Shown in pieces: positions 1-7,800 of a stretch of DNA of 17,110 nucleotides. The DNA is taken from contig WTGR01000306.1 of NCBI GenBank assembly GCA_011523485.1, positions 1 to 17,110 of the forward strand. Reading direction: 5' to 3'. The notes beneath the pieces are model-generated. The model saw only the letters and a list, made by a program, of their open reading frames with translations, did not search any database and was not told where the DNA came from. The stretch is from Acidobacteriota bacterium (lineage in GTDB: Bacteria; Acidobacteriota; Vicinamibacteria; Vicinamibacterales; UBA8438). Positions within the stretch are counted from its first letter, which is position 1. Every line of letters starts with the position of its first letter. Made by a program: the position numbers and the translations under genes.

Positions 1-1025
1 CGACGCGGGCGGCGGCGGCGCTCGAATCGAGCAAGGCCTTCGCCAAGGCGTTCATGGCGCGCCACGGGATTCCGACGGCGCGGTTCGAGGTCTGCACGGA
101 CGAGCGGCAGGCGCTCGCCGCGGTCGCCGGAGACCGGTTCGGGTTTCCGGTCGTCGTCAAGGCCGACGGACTCGCGGCCGGGAAGGGCGTCACGGTGGCG
201 GCGGATCGGGCCGCCGCGGAAGCCGCCGTCCGCGAGGCGATGGTGGCGCGACGTTTCGGGGAGGCCGGCGCGACCGTCGTCATCGAGGAGTGCCTGTCGG
301 GACCGGAGGTCTCCTTCTTCGTCGTCGCGGACGGACGGCGTTGCCTGGCCCTGCCGGCGGCCCAGGATCACAAGCGCGTCTTCGACGGCGACGCCGGGCC
401 GAACACGGGCGGCATGGGTGCGTTCGGACCCAGCCCGCTCTTCGACGCCGAGCTCGAAGCGCGGGTCCTGCGCGACATCGTCGCGCCGGTGCTCGACGGT
501 CTGCGCGACGAGGGCCGCGAGTACCGCGGCGTGCTCTACGTCGGACTCATGCTCACGGCGGCCGGCCCGCGGGTGATCGAGTTCAACGTGCGCTTCGGCG
601 ATCCGGAAGCGCAGGTCGTTCTTCCCATGGTCGAGCACGGTCTCGCGGCCGTGCTGCTCGGGGCGGCGCGCGGGAATCTCGGCGACGCCCGCTGGCGCGT
701 CGCCGCGGACCCGCACGTCGGTGTCGTGATGGCCTCGGGCGGGTACCCCGGATCCTACGAGACCGGCCGGCCGATCGAGGGACTCGACGACGCCGCCGCG
801 GTGCCGGGGGTGCACGTGGCGCACGCCGGCACGGCGCTGCAGGACGGTCGTATCGTCACCAGCGGCGGCCGCGTGCTCACGGTCGTCGCCCGCGGGGCGA
901 GCTATCCGCAGGCCATCGCCCGGGCGTACGACGCCGTCGGGCGCATCTCGTTCGACGGCAGCCATGTGCGGACCGATATCGGACGGAAGGCCCTGATCGC
1001 GACCGAGGTTCGCGGCCGGGCCTGA
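1..1025 (+). CDS. purD: Phosphoribosylamine-glycine ligase, 5'-truncated by window edge
   Basis: GAR synthetase joins glycine to phosphoribosylamine using ATP, the second step of de novo purine synthesis in the cytosol. The reading frame is open from base 3 with no start in view. Its first residues contain ESSKAFAKAFMARHGIP, a conserved internal PurD stretch, so the ATG at 54 is not the real start and about 80 N-terminal residues lie outside the window. The ATP-grasp core is visible: VVVKADGLAAGKGV, then EECLSGPEVSFF, then QDHKRVFDGDAGPNTGGMG, then the metal-binding EFNVRFGDPEAQ, followed by the C-terminal domain. The gene ends at TGA 1023-1025, 21 bases before purE, so the two are probably co-transcribed. 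The assignment is very secure. Confidence 0.96.
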   Translation, partial: TRAAAALESSKAFAKAFMARHGIPTARFEVCTDERQALAAVAGDRFGFPVVVKADGLAAGKGVTVAADRAAAEAAVREAMVARRFGEAGATVVIEECLSGPEVSFFVVADGRRCLALPAAQDHKRVFDGDAGPNTGGMGAFGPSPLFDAELEARVLRDIVAPVLDGLRDEGREYRGVLYVGLMLTAAGPRVIEFNVRFGDPEAQVVLPMVEHGLAAVLLGAARGNLGDARWRVAADPHVGVVMASGGYPGSYETGRPIEGLDDAAAVPGVHVAHAGTALQDGRIVTSGGRVLTVVARGASYPQAIARAYDAVGRISFDGSHVRTDIGRKALIATEVRGRA

Positions 1026-1046
1026 ACCACGGAGGACAGTCGCCGG

Positions 1047-1559
1047 ATGGCGGAACGGGAAGTACAGATGCAGAGAGACGTACAGATACTGATGGGATCC
1101 AACTCGGACGCCCCGGTCATGCGCAAGGCGGTCGAGGTGCTCGACGCACTCGGGGTGACGTCGCACATGACGGTCGCCTCGGCGCACCGCTCGCCGGCGC
1201 GGGTGCAGCGCATCATCGCCGAGGCGCCGTCCGGCGGCGTGAAGGTGTTCATCGTCGGCGCCGGCGCCGCCGCGCATCTCGCCGGCGTGGTCGCGGCGCA
1301 CTCGGCCCTGCCGGTCATCGGGGTGCCGATCGACTCGTCCCCGCTCAAGGGGTGGGATGCGCTGCTCGCCACCGTGCAGATGCCGCCCGGGGTGCCCGTG
1401 GCCACCGTGTCGGTGGGCGCCGCCGGGGCGGTCAACGCCGCGGTGCTCGCCGCGCAGATCCTGGCCCTGTCGGATGCCCGCGTGGCCGAGAGGCTGGCCG
1501 CCTACAAGGCCGGGCTGGCCGAGAAGGTCGAGCGGGCGGCGGCGACGTTGGAACAGTAG
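1047..1559 (+). CDS. purE: N5-carboxyaminoimidazole ribonucleotide mutase
   Basis: Class I PurE converts N5-CAIR to CAIR in de novo purine synthesis and is normally an octamer. The 170-residue product has the usual length and motifs: GSNSDAPVM near residues 17-25, SAHRSP (His47) for substrate handling, the GAGAAAHLAGVVA loop, and LPVIGVPI followed by LKGWDALLATVQMPPGVPVATV-type sequence. GGAGG at 1031-1035 lies 11 bases before the ATG at 1047. An internal ATG at 1068 (MQRDVQILMGSNSD) would give a more typical N-terminus, so the first seven residues are uncertain. Class I enzymes use N5-CAIR made by PurK, but no purK follows; the next gene is on the opposite strand. Confidence 0.96.
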   Translation: MAEREVQMQRDVQILMGSNSDAPVMRKAVEVLDALGVTSHMTVASAHRSPARVQRIIAEAPSGGVKVFIVGAGAAAHLAGVVAAHSALPVIGVPIDSSPLKGWDALLATVQMPPGVPVATVSVGAAGAVNAAVLAAQILALSDARVAERLAAYKAGLAEKVERAAATLEQ

Positions 1560-1560
1560 T

Positions 1561-1598
1561 CCTGCCCCATGCTTCGGCGGTGACCGTGGTGGGTCAGG
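1561..1598. terminator. Imperfect hairpin between convergent purE and STAS genes
   Basis: CCTGCCCCA (1561-1569) pairs with TGGGTCAGG (1590-1598) with one mismatch (C1565/T1594), around a 20-base loop. It lies directly after the purE stop and includes the STAS stop codon, which suits a shared bidirectional terminator. There is no T-tract on either side and the stem is modest, so this is a weak call. Confidence 0.3.
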
Positions 1599-1932
1599 AG
1601 AAGCTGTCCAGAGCCGCCTGCTCCGTCTCGACGATGTCGAAGACGGTCAACAGCTTGGTGAGCCTCAACTGGTCCCTGATCCGCTTCGCCAGGCCCAGCA
1701 GCTTCAGTTGTCCGCCCTTGCGGTTGACGGCCGTGTAGGTGCGGACGAGCTCGCCAAGGCCGGCGCTGTCTACATAGGGAACCTCGGTCAGGTTGAGCAA
1801 CAGCTTGTCGTTGCCCTGCCGGATGACGTCCGCGATCCTCTCCTTCAGTAGCTCGTGGCCGCCTCCGATAGTCAGTTTCCCCGCAAGAACCAGGATCGTG
1901 ACGTCGCCGGCGCGGCGCTCTTCAATCGTCAT
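1594..1932 (-). CDS. STAS-domain anti-sigma factor antagonist (SpoIIAA/RsbV type)
   Basis: This is a single-domain STAS protein of 112 residues. In known partner-switching systems such proteins bind an anti-sigma kinase (RsbW/SpoIIAB) when unphosphorylated, freeing a sigma factor or other target. The family phosphorylation motif is VPYVDSAGLGELV, with Ser56 as the likely phosphosite. The start MTIEERRAG at 1932 is chosen because it begins just before the first STAS beta strand, matches family length, and lies about 80 bases downstream of a good promoter. The frame stays open to 2184, but that extension would cross the promoter and has no family-like sequence. Divergent from it is a SpoIIE-type phosphatase, a natural partner that would dephosphorylate Ser56. 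No kinase or sigma gene is in view, so the output is unknown. Confidence 0.9.
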   Translation of the reverse strand: MTIEERRAGDVTILVLAGKLTIGGGHELLKERIADVIRQGNDKLLLNLTEVPYVDSAGLGELVRTYTAVNRKGGQLKLLGLAKRIRDQLRLTKLLTVFDIVETEQAALDSFS

Positions 1933-2020
1933 CGCGACTCTACGCCCTGCACGCGGTTGCGCACTCCGGCCGAGGTGTTGCCGCTTGTCTGCAGGTCCGG
2001 CTGGTTCGCCAAAGGCGGAG

Positions 2021-2049
2021 ACCATACCATTCGTCCCCACCGCTGTCAA
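2021..2049 (-). promoter_or_regulatory. Sigma70-type promoter for the STAS gene
   Basis: Read on the - strand, TTGACA (2049-2044, a perfect -35) is followed after 17 bases by TATGGT (2026-2021, 4 of 6 to TATAAT). Transcription would start near 2013-2014, leaving a leader of about 80 bases before the ATG at 1932. The match is by eye. Confidence 0.6.
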
Positions 2050-2117
2050 CGAAGCGCGTTCGCGTGAGCGCCGGGGTGATGGCGCCGGGTGGATCCGGAA
2101 TACCCGTCGGCCGGCAG

Positions 2118-2147
2118 TTGAGCGGCGCGTTGGAATCACCATACAAT
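2118..2147 (+). promoter_or_regulatory. Sigma70-type promoter for the PAS-SpoIIE gene
   Basis: TTGAGC (2118-2123) and TACAAT (2142-2147, 5 of 6) are separated by 18 bases. Transcription would start near 2154, about 50 bases before the coding start. It is divergent from the STAS promoter 70 bases away, so both could share regulation. Confidence 0.55.
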
Positions 2148-2206
2148 CCGCGTGCAGCGCACCGCTCCCGGCCGTGCAGCACACTACATCCCGTCAGGAC
2201 TCGATG

Positions 2207-3355
2207 ATGACGGCCGAACACCACTGGACGAGGACGACGCTGCCTCTGCTGGAGTCGGTGCCGGACGCGGTCGTGGTCGTCGACCCCGCGGGCACCATCG
2301 TCTACGCCAACCGCCTGGTCGAGCGGATGTTCGGGTACCGCGCCCATGACGTGGTGGGCCGGCCGGTCGAGATGCTGGTCCCAGAGCAGGTGCGCGCGGA
2401 ACACCGCCGCCACCGGCGCGCCTACGAGCAGGCGCGTTCGACTCGCCCGATGCTGACAGGCGCCGATCTGCGCGGCCTGCATGAGAGCGGCCGGGAGTTT
2501 CCGCTCGACATCAGTCTCAGTCCGATTGCATCCGATGAGGGCCCGCTCGTGATCGCGGCGATTCGCGACATGACCGAACGGCGGCGGATCGAGCGCGATC
2601 TGCGGCGCATCAACGAACAGCTCCGCCGGGACCTGAACTCGGCGGCGCGAATCCAGCGATCGCTGCTGCCGAATCGGTCCGCCGACATCCCCGGCACCGC
2701 GGTCGAGTGGCTGTATGAACCATCCGATCACCTTGGCGGCGACAGCTTCAACGTCTTCGACGCAGCCGACGGGGTCGTCGGCTTCTACATCCTCGACGTG
2801 ACCGGCCATGGACTGGTGACGGCGCTGCAGTCGGTTGCCCTGACGCGCATTCTCGCCAGCACATGGCCGCAACCGAACAGACCGATGCCGGCCAAGCTCG
2901 CCGAGCGACTCAACGCGGAGTTCCCGGTCGATGTGGACGCCTGGCAGTTCTTCACGTTTCTCGGCGGCGTGCTGGATCTCTCGGCCGGCACGCTGCGCTA
3001 CGTCAGCGCCGGTCATCAGGGGCCGATTCATGTTCCGGCCGGTGGCGTGCCGGTCGCGCTGGAAGCCGCCGGTCTGCCGATCGGCATGTTTCCCGACGCC
3101 AGTTACGACGAGTTCACGACACATCTCGGGCCGGGAGACAGGCTCTACGTCTACTCGGACGGCGTGACCGAGGTGATGAACGAAGCCGACGACGATTTCG
3201 GCGTAGCCAGGCTGGTGGCCGTGCTGGCAGAGACGCGCGAGCGGCCACTGGCCGAGACGCTCCGGTCGGTTCGCCGTGCGGCCGACCAGTGGCGCGGCGG
3301 CGAACCGCTCGAAGACGATTTCACGCTCGTGGGGTTGGAGGTCCTGGAGTCATGA
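2207..3355 (+). CDS. PAS domain-SpoIIE/RsbU-type PP2C serine phosphatase
   Basis: This 382-residue protein is a predicted cytosolic sensor phosphatase that would dephosphorylate a STAS-domain protein. A PAS domain spans about residues 10-122 and ends in the typical IRDMTERRRIE. A signalling helix with the AARIQRSLLP signature (146-155) follows, then a SpoIIE domain to the end. All four metal-site aspartate motifs are visible: LGGD (Asp179), ILDVTGHG (Asp197), YSDGVTE (Asp318) and EDDFTLVGLEV (Asp370-371). The usual second Asp of GGDxxD is Asn (GGDSFN). Two adjacent ATGs occur at 2204 and 2207; 2207 is chosen because AGGA at 2196-2199 lies 7 bases before it. The longer open frame (from 1793) is antisense to the STAS gene and is rejected. 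The stop overlaps the next gene by ATGA. No transmembrane segment is seen, so the PAS ligand is likely intracellular. Confidence 0.92.
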   Translation: MTAEHHWTRTTLPLLESVPDAVVVVDPAGTIVYANRLVERMFGYRAHDVVGRPVEMLVPEQVRAEHRRHRRAYEQARSTRPMLTGADLRGLHESGREFPLDISLSPIASDEGPLVIAAIRDMTERRRIERDLRRINEQLRRDLNSAARIQRSLLPNRSADIPGTAVEWLYEPSDHLGGDSFNVFDAADGVVGFYILDVTGHGLVTALQSVALTRILASTWPQPNRPMPAKLAERLNAEFPVDVDAWQFFTFLGGVLDLSAGTLRYVSAGHQGPIHVPAGGVPVALEAAGLPIGMFPDASYDEFTTHLGPGDRLYVYSDGVTEVMNEADDDFGVARLVAVLAETRERPLAETLRSVRRAADQWRGGEPLEDDFTLVGLEVLES

Positions 3356-4728
3356 ACACGCGTTGCCGCACGCTGGACCGGCGCGCTTTTCTGTCGCTGG
3401 CGGGGGTGGCTCTGAACGCCGCGCCGTTTCTTGCGCTTTCCTGTCGCCGGGCGAGCTCGCTCCGGCCCGCCGATGCGGCAGCAGCGGGGTCCGGCTATGG
3501 GTCCCTGGCCCCGATCGACGACGAAACCACGGGTCTTCCGCTGCTCCATCTGCCCCGCGGTTTCCGCTACCTGTCGTTCGGCTGGATCGGTGACCCGCTT
3601 GCGGACGGCCTGCCGACTCCGGGCTTGCACGACGGCATGGCCGCGTTTCCGGCGGGTGGCGACCGGATACGCCTCGTGCGCAACCACGAGATCCGGACCG
3701 GCGTGCCGTTCGCCGACCGCCCGCTGTACGACGCGCACGGCGGCGGCGGCACGACGACGCTGGAGTTCGATACGGCGACCGGCTCGGTCGTCGACGCGTG
3801 GGCGAGTCTGGCCGGCACCGCGGTCAACTGCGCGGGGGGGCCGACCCCGTGGGGATCGTGGCTCACATGCGAGGAGACCGTGCTGGGACCGGGTGGCGCG
3901 AATGCCTACGAACACCCGCACGGGTACGTCTTCGAGGTTCCGGCCGACGGCGAGGCCACCGCGGAGCCTTTCCGCGAGATGGGACGTTTCGTCCACGAAG
4001 CGATCGCGATCGATCCGGACACCGGCATCGTGTACGAGACCGAAGATCAGATGACGGCCGGCTTCTATCGGTTCCTTCCCGCCGAGGCGGGCAACCTCGC
4101 GGCCGGCGGCCGCCTCGAGATGCTCGCGATCGCCGGCGCGCCGGGCACCGTGCTGCACGCCGGCCAGGATACGGGCGCGTGGCGGCCGGTGTCGTGGGTG
4201 CCGATCGACGATCCGGATCCGGCAGACGCCGCGCCGCACAGCGTCTACGTGCAGGGCCGCCGCGGCGGCGGCGCCGCGTTCAGGCGTCTCGAGGGCGTCT
4301 GGTACGGCGACGGACGGATCTACATCGTCTCGACCATCGGCGGGGATGCGGGGGTGGGCCAGGTCTGGGAATACGACCCGTCCGGCGAGCGACTGCGCCT
4401 GCTCTTCGAGTCGCCGGACCGCAGCGTTCTCGAGCTGCCGGACAACCTCTGCGTCAGCCCGCACGGCGGCCTCATGCTCTGCGAAGACAGCGTGGGCGAG
4501 AACTTCGTGCGGTGGCTGGCGCCGGATGGCCGGATCTTCCCGTTCGCCAGGAACAACGTCGTCCTCGCGGGGGAACGGAACGGCATAGTCGGCGACTTCC
4601 GCGCCCGTGAGTTCGCTGGTGCGACGTACAGCCCGGATGGCCGCTGGTTCTTCGTCAACGCGCAGGTGCCCGGGGTCACCTTCGCCATCACCGGTCCCTG
4701 GGTGCACTCGACCGCTTCGATCGCATGA
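3352..4728 (+). CDS. Tat-exported PhoX-like (DUF839) phosphatase-family protein
   Basis: This 458-residue protein belongs to the PhoX/DUF839 beta-propeller family, whose studied members are periplasmic Fe/Ca-dependent alkaline phosphatases. The N-terminus has a twin-arginine motif (LDRRAFLSLAG, Arg10-Arg11), a hydrophobic stretch and then LALSC (Cys31), so it is probably folded and cofactor-loaded before Tat export; Cys31 is a weak lipobox candidate. Family signatures follow in order: NCAGGPTPWGSWLTCEE with Cys160 and Glu174-175, EHPHGYVFEV, MGRFVHEA, VYETED, FYRF, PDNLCVSPHGGLMLCED and EFAGATYSPDG. Cys160 lines up with the iron-binding Cys of PhoX. Its start overlaps the phosphatase stop (ATGA), with GGAGG at 3337-3341 as ribosome site, so translation is coupled. 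The natural substrate is not evident; some DUF839 proteins have no shown activity. Confidence 0.9.
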   Translation: MNTRCRTLDRRAFLSLAGVALNAAPFLALSCRRASSLRPADAAAAGSGYGSLAPIDDETTGLPLLHLPRGFRYLSFGWIGDPLADGLPTPGLHDGMAAFPAGGDRIRLVRNHEIRTGVPFADRPLYDAHGGGGTTTLEFDTATGSVVDAWASLAGTAVNCAGGPTPWGSWLTCEETVLGPGGANAYEHPHGYVFEVPADGEATAEPFREMGRFVHEAIAIDPDTGIVYETEDQMTAGFYRFLPAEAGNLAAGGRLEMLAIAGAPGTVLHAGQDTGAWRPVSWVPIDDPDPADAAPHSVYVQGRRGGGAAFRRLEGVWYGDGRIYIVSTIGGDAGVGQVWEYDPSGERLRLLFESPDRSVLELPDNLCVSPHGGLMLCEDSVGENFVRWLAPDGRIFPFARNNVVLAGERNGIVGDFRAREFAGATYSPDGRWFFVNAQVPGVTFAITGPWVHSTASIA

Positions 4729-4757
4729 TCGCAGGGAGGCACGTACTCTCGTCCGGG

Positions 4758-4784
4758 AGTCTGCGCCGTAGAACGGCGTAGACT
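4758..4784. repeat. 11-bp stem-loop after the PhoX-like gene; shares a 15-mer with 9644-9658
   Basis: AGTCTGCGCCG (4758-4768) pairs with CGGCGTAGACT (4774-4784) with a single G-T wobble around the loop TAGAA. It lies 30 bases after the PhoX-like stop and could attenuate transcription, but no T-tract follows. The 15-mer ctgcgccgtagaacg (4761-4775) occurs again in inverted orientation at 9644-9658 within another hairpin, suggesting a dispersed palindromic element. The rest of the 4729-4895 gap shows no convincing promoter or gene. Confidence 0.55.
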
Positions 4785-4895
4785 GCCGGTCAGGCTTGGC
4801 TGGGCGGCAATCGGAGCCTCAGGCGACGATTTCCGGGCCAGCGCGCGCGGCAGTGACTGACGCGGGAAACTGCACGCGCCGGCGACGGATTCAGG

Positions 4896-7800
4896 ATGCG
4901 CGCGCTGCTCCACCGGATGCTCGGCTTCGTGACGTCCATTCGCGCCGACGAGACGGCGCCGGCGGCGTTGATGTTCGCCTACTCGTTTCTCGCGATGACG
5001 TCGTACAACATCCTGAAGCCCATCACGCGTTCGCAGTTCATCACCGCACTCGGCGCGGACAATCTGCCGTACGTGCTCTTCGTCGCCGGGATTCTGATCG
5101 GCGTCGTCATGCACGTCTACACCAATGCCGTTCGCCGCGTGCCCCGCCAGCACGTCGTACCCGTCACGCAGGGAGTCATCGTCGGGTTGCTCGTCGTCTT
5201 CTGGGCGCTCCTGCGGACCGGGGCGGCGTGGGTGACGGTTGCCTTCTACTTCTTCGGCCTGATACTGGGCATCCTTCTGATCAGCCAGTTCTGGACACTG
5301 GCGAACGACATCTTCGACGCCCGCCAGGCGAAGCGTCTGTTCGGATTCATCGGCGGCGGCGCCAGTCTGGGCGGCGCCCTGGGGGCCGGCATGACCGCGG
5401 CCATCGTCGAGGAGGTGGGCTCCGAACAGCTCGTGCTGGTCAGCGCGGTCGCGCTGGCCGCCTGTGCCGGGATCGTATTGCTTTTGCTCCGCCGCCACCG
5501 CGTAGGCGAGCAGACCGAGTTCGACGCATCCGAGCAGGGCGTCGGCAGCCGGGAGGCCGTATCGCTGCTTTCCGAATCGCGCCCGCTGCAGGTGCTGGCC
5601 CTTACGGTCGGGTGCGCCGCGGCGGGCGCCGCCGTCGTCGATCAGCAACTGAACATGGCGGCCGAAGCGCTGCGCGGGGACGGCGGCGGCGACAGCATCG
5701 CGGCATTCCTGGCCCAGATCACCGCCTATCTGTCGATCGCGGGATTCATCGTTCAGATTGCGCTCGTCAGCCGCATCCACCGGTCCGCCGGGATTGGAGT
5801 CGCGCTTCTGCTGCTGCCCATCGGTTTCAGCGCCAGCGCCGCGCTGATCCTCTTCACCGGTGCGCTCTGGGCAGTCGCCGGGGCCAGGGTGCTGGGCTCG
5901 ACCCTGCGCTACACCGTGGACAAGACGACGCGGGAAGTGCTCTTCATCCCGCTCCCGACCGAGCTGCGACACCGGGTCAAGCCGTTCATCGACGTCACGA
6001 TGGACCGCATCGCGAAGGCGGTCACCGCGGTACTGTTGCTCCTGCTGGTTCAGCCGTGGGGCCTCGGTCTGGATTGGCGCCAACTGAGCTATGCCAGTCT
6101 CGCCATCACCGGACTCTGGATCGTCGTGTCGATTCGAGCGCGACGCGAGTACCTCCGGTCGTTCCGGGCCAGCATCGACGCCAGGGCGATCACCCCCGAC
6201 GCGGTCGCGACCAGCGCCGGAGAGGCCGCAACGGTCGAGACGCTGGTGGAGGAGCTGTCCAACCCTGACGAGACCGGGGTCCTCTACGCCATCGAGATGC
6301 TGGAGGCGATGGACAAGCCGCATCTCGTCACGCCGCTTCTGCTGCGTCACGAATCGCCGAGCGTTCGGGTGCGGGTGCTGAACGCGTTGGCCTCGGGGCG
6401 CTCGCGCCTGGCCGAGCGATGGCAAGGGGTCGTCGAGCGGATGGTCCACGACGACGACGTCGACGTGCGCGCCGCCGCGCTAACGGCGCTGGCGAGCCTC
6501 GCCAACCGGGAGGCGCCGGCGGTGGGGCTTCGTCGTGGCGTCGATGGCGGGTTCCGGGCGGGCCCGGGAGTTCCGGTCCCCCGCGGCACGGCGGACACGA
6601 TGGCCGGGCATCTTGATGACCCCGAGCCCGGTGTAGCCGTGGCCGCGGCCGCCGTCCTGGCCCGTTCGCGGGAGGAGGGCGACGTACGGCTTGCCGTCTC
6701 GACGTTCCAACGGCTGATCGACGACACGCGGGACACGGCCGCGGCGGGACGACGGGAGGCGGCGCGCGCCCTCGCCAGAACCGGAACCGAGGATCCCCGC
6801 TTTCGGGTTCTGCTGGTGCCTCTCCTGCACGATCACAAGGTCGACGTGGTGCTGGAGGCGATCAGGAGCGCGCGCGCTCTCGGCGTTTCGGACGGGCTTT
6901 TCCTGCCGGGATTGATATCGAGGCTCGGTCACCGGACCTTGAAGCATGCCGCCCGGGAAACGCTGGTCGGTTTCGGCGACGAGGCGATCCCGGCGTTGCG
7001 GTATGCGCTGGAGAATCCGCACGAGCACATCTGGGTGAAGCGGCACATTCCGTCCACGCTGGCCCTCCTTCCGACCCGGGCGTCCATGGACGCGCTCGTG
7101 AGCAGTCTCGAGAACGCCGACGGGTTCCTCCGTTACAAGGTGATCACCGCCATCGAATCGATCAGGCGCAACCATCCCGCCCTGGTCGCCCCACGTCCCG
7201 CCATCGAGGCGCTCCTCATGCAGGAGTCGACGCTGTACTGCAACGTGCTGACGTTGAGACACAATCTTCTCGATCACGCGCCGGCGCCGCACCACACCCT
7301 GCTCGAACGCGCGCTCGAAGAGCGTCTCCAGCGAATCCTCGATCGCATGTACCGCCTCGTCGGCGTGCTGCACGAAGTCGGCGACGTCACGGCGGCCCGG
7401 CGCGCCATGGAACGCGGTGACGGCAAGCGCCGCGCCCACGCCATCGAGTACCTCGACAACCTCCTTCGCGGCGGCGTGCGCAAACGCATCATGCCGCTCA
7501 TCGACGAGACCCCGGTGCAGGCCAAGGTCGATCATGCGAATCACCAGATCAGGACGAGGCCCCGCGATCTTCAGGACACGCTGGCGCAACTGATACACGA
7601 CGCCGATCCGGTGATTGCGGCGACCGCCATACACTTTGCGGTCGGCCGCGTTCCGGGGGCCCTGACCGATGATCTCGAGTGGGTGGATGCGCACCGGTCC
7701 AGCACCCACCCGAGCGTGAGCGATACGGCTGCGTGGGCCCTTTCGAAGCGGAACGCCGCCGCCGGCGGTGTCGCACCGGGTACCGGCGGACTCCCGCCCG

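Noticed and set aside
1933..2184. N-terminal extension of the STAS frame
   Set aside because: It covers the TTGACA-N17-TATGGT promoter and adds sequence unlike STAS proteins; 112 residues is the normal family length.
1793..2206. N-terminal extension of the PAS-SpoIIE frame
   Set aside because: It would be antisense to the STAS gene and cross both predicted promoters; PAS sequence begins only after 2207.
2863..3351. Upstream part of the PhoX-like open frame
   Set aside because: Arg-rich translation in another frame of the SpoIIE domain; the Tat signal marks the real N-terminus at 3352.
4320..6449. Long - strand open frame (709 codons) opposite the PhoX-like and transporter genes
   Set aside because: Arg/Asp/Gln/His-rich shadow translation typical of GC-rich antisense; no family motif, and both sense genes are clearly recognisable.
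6508..6590. Gly/Pro/Arg-rich stretch in the transporter-like protein, suspected as a frameshift
   Set aside because: The frame stays open and HEAT-like helices resume at once on both sides, so it is better read as a linker loop.
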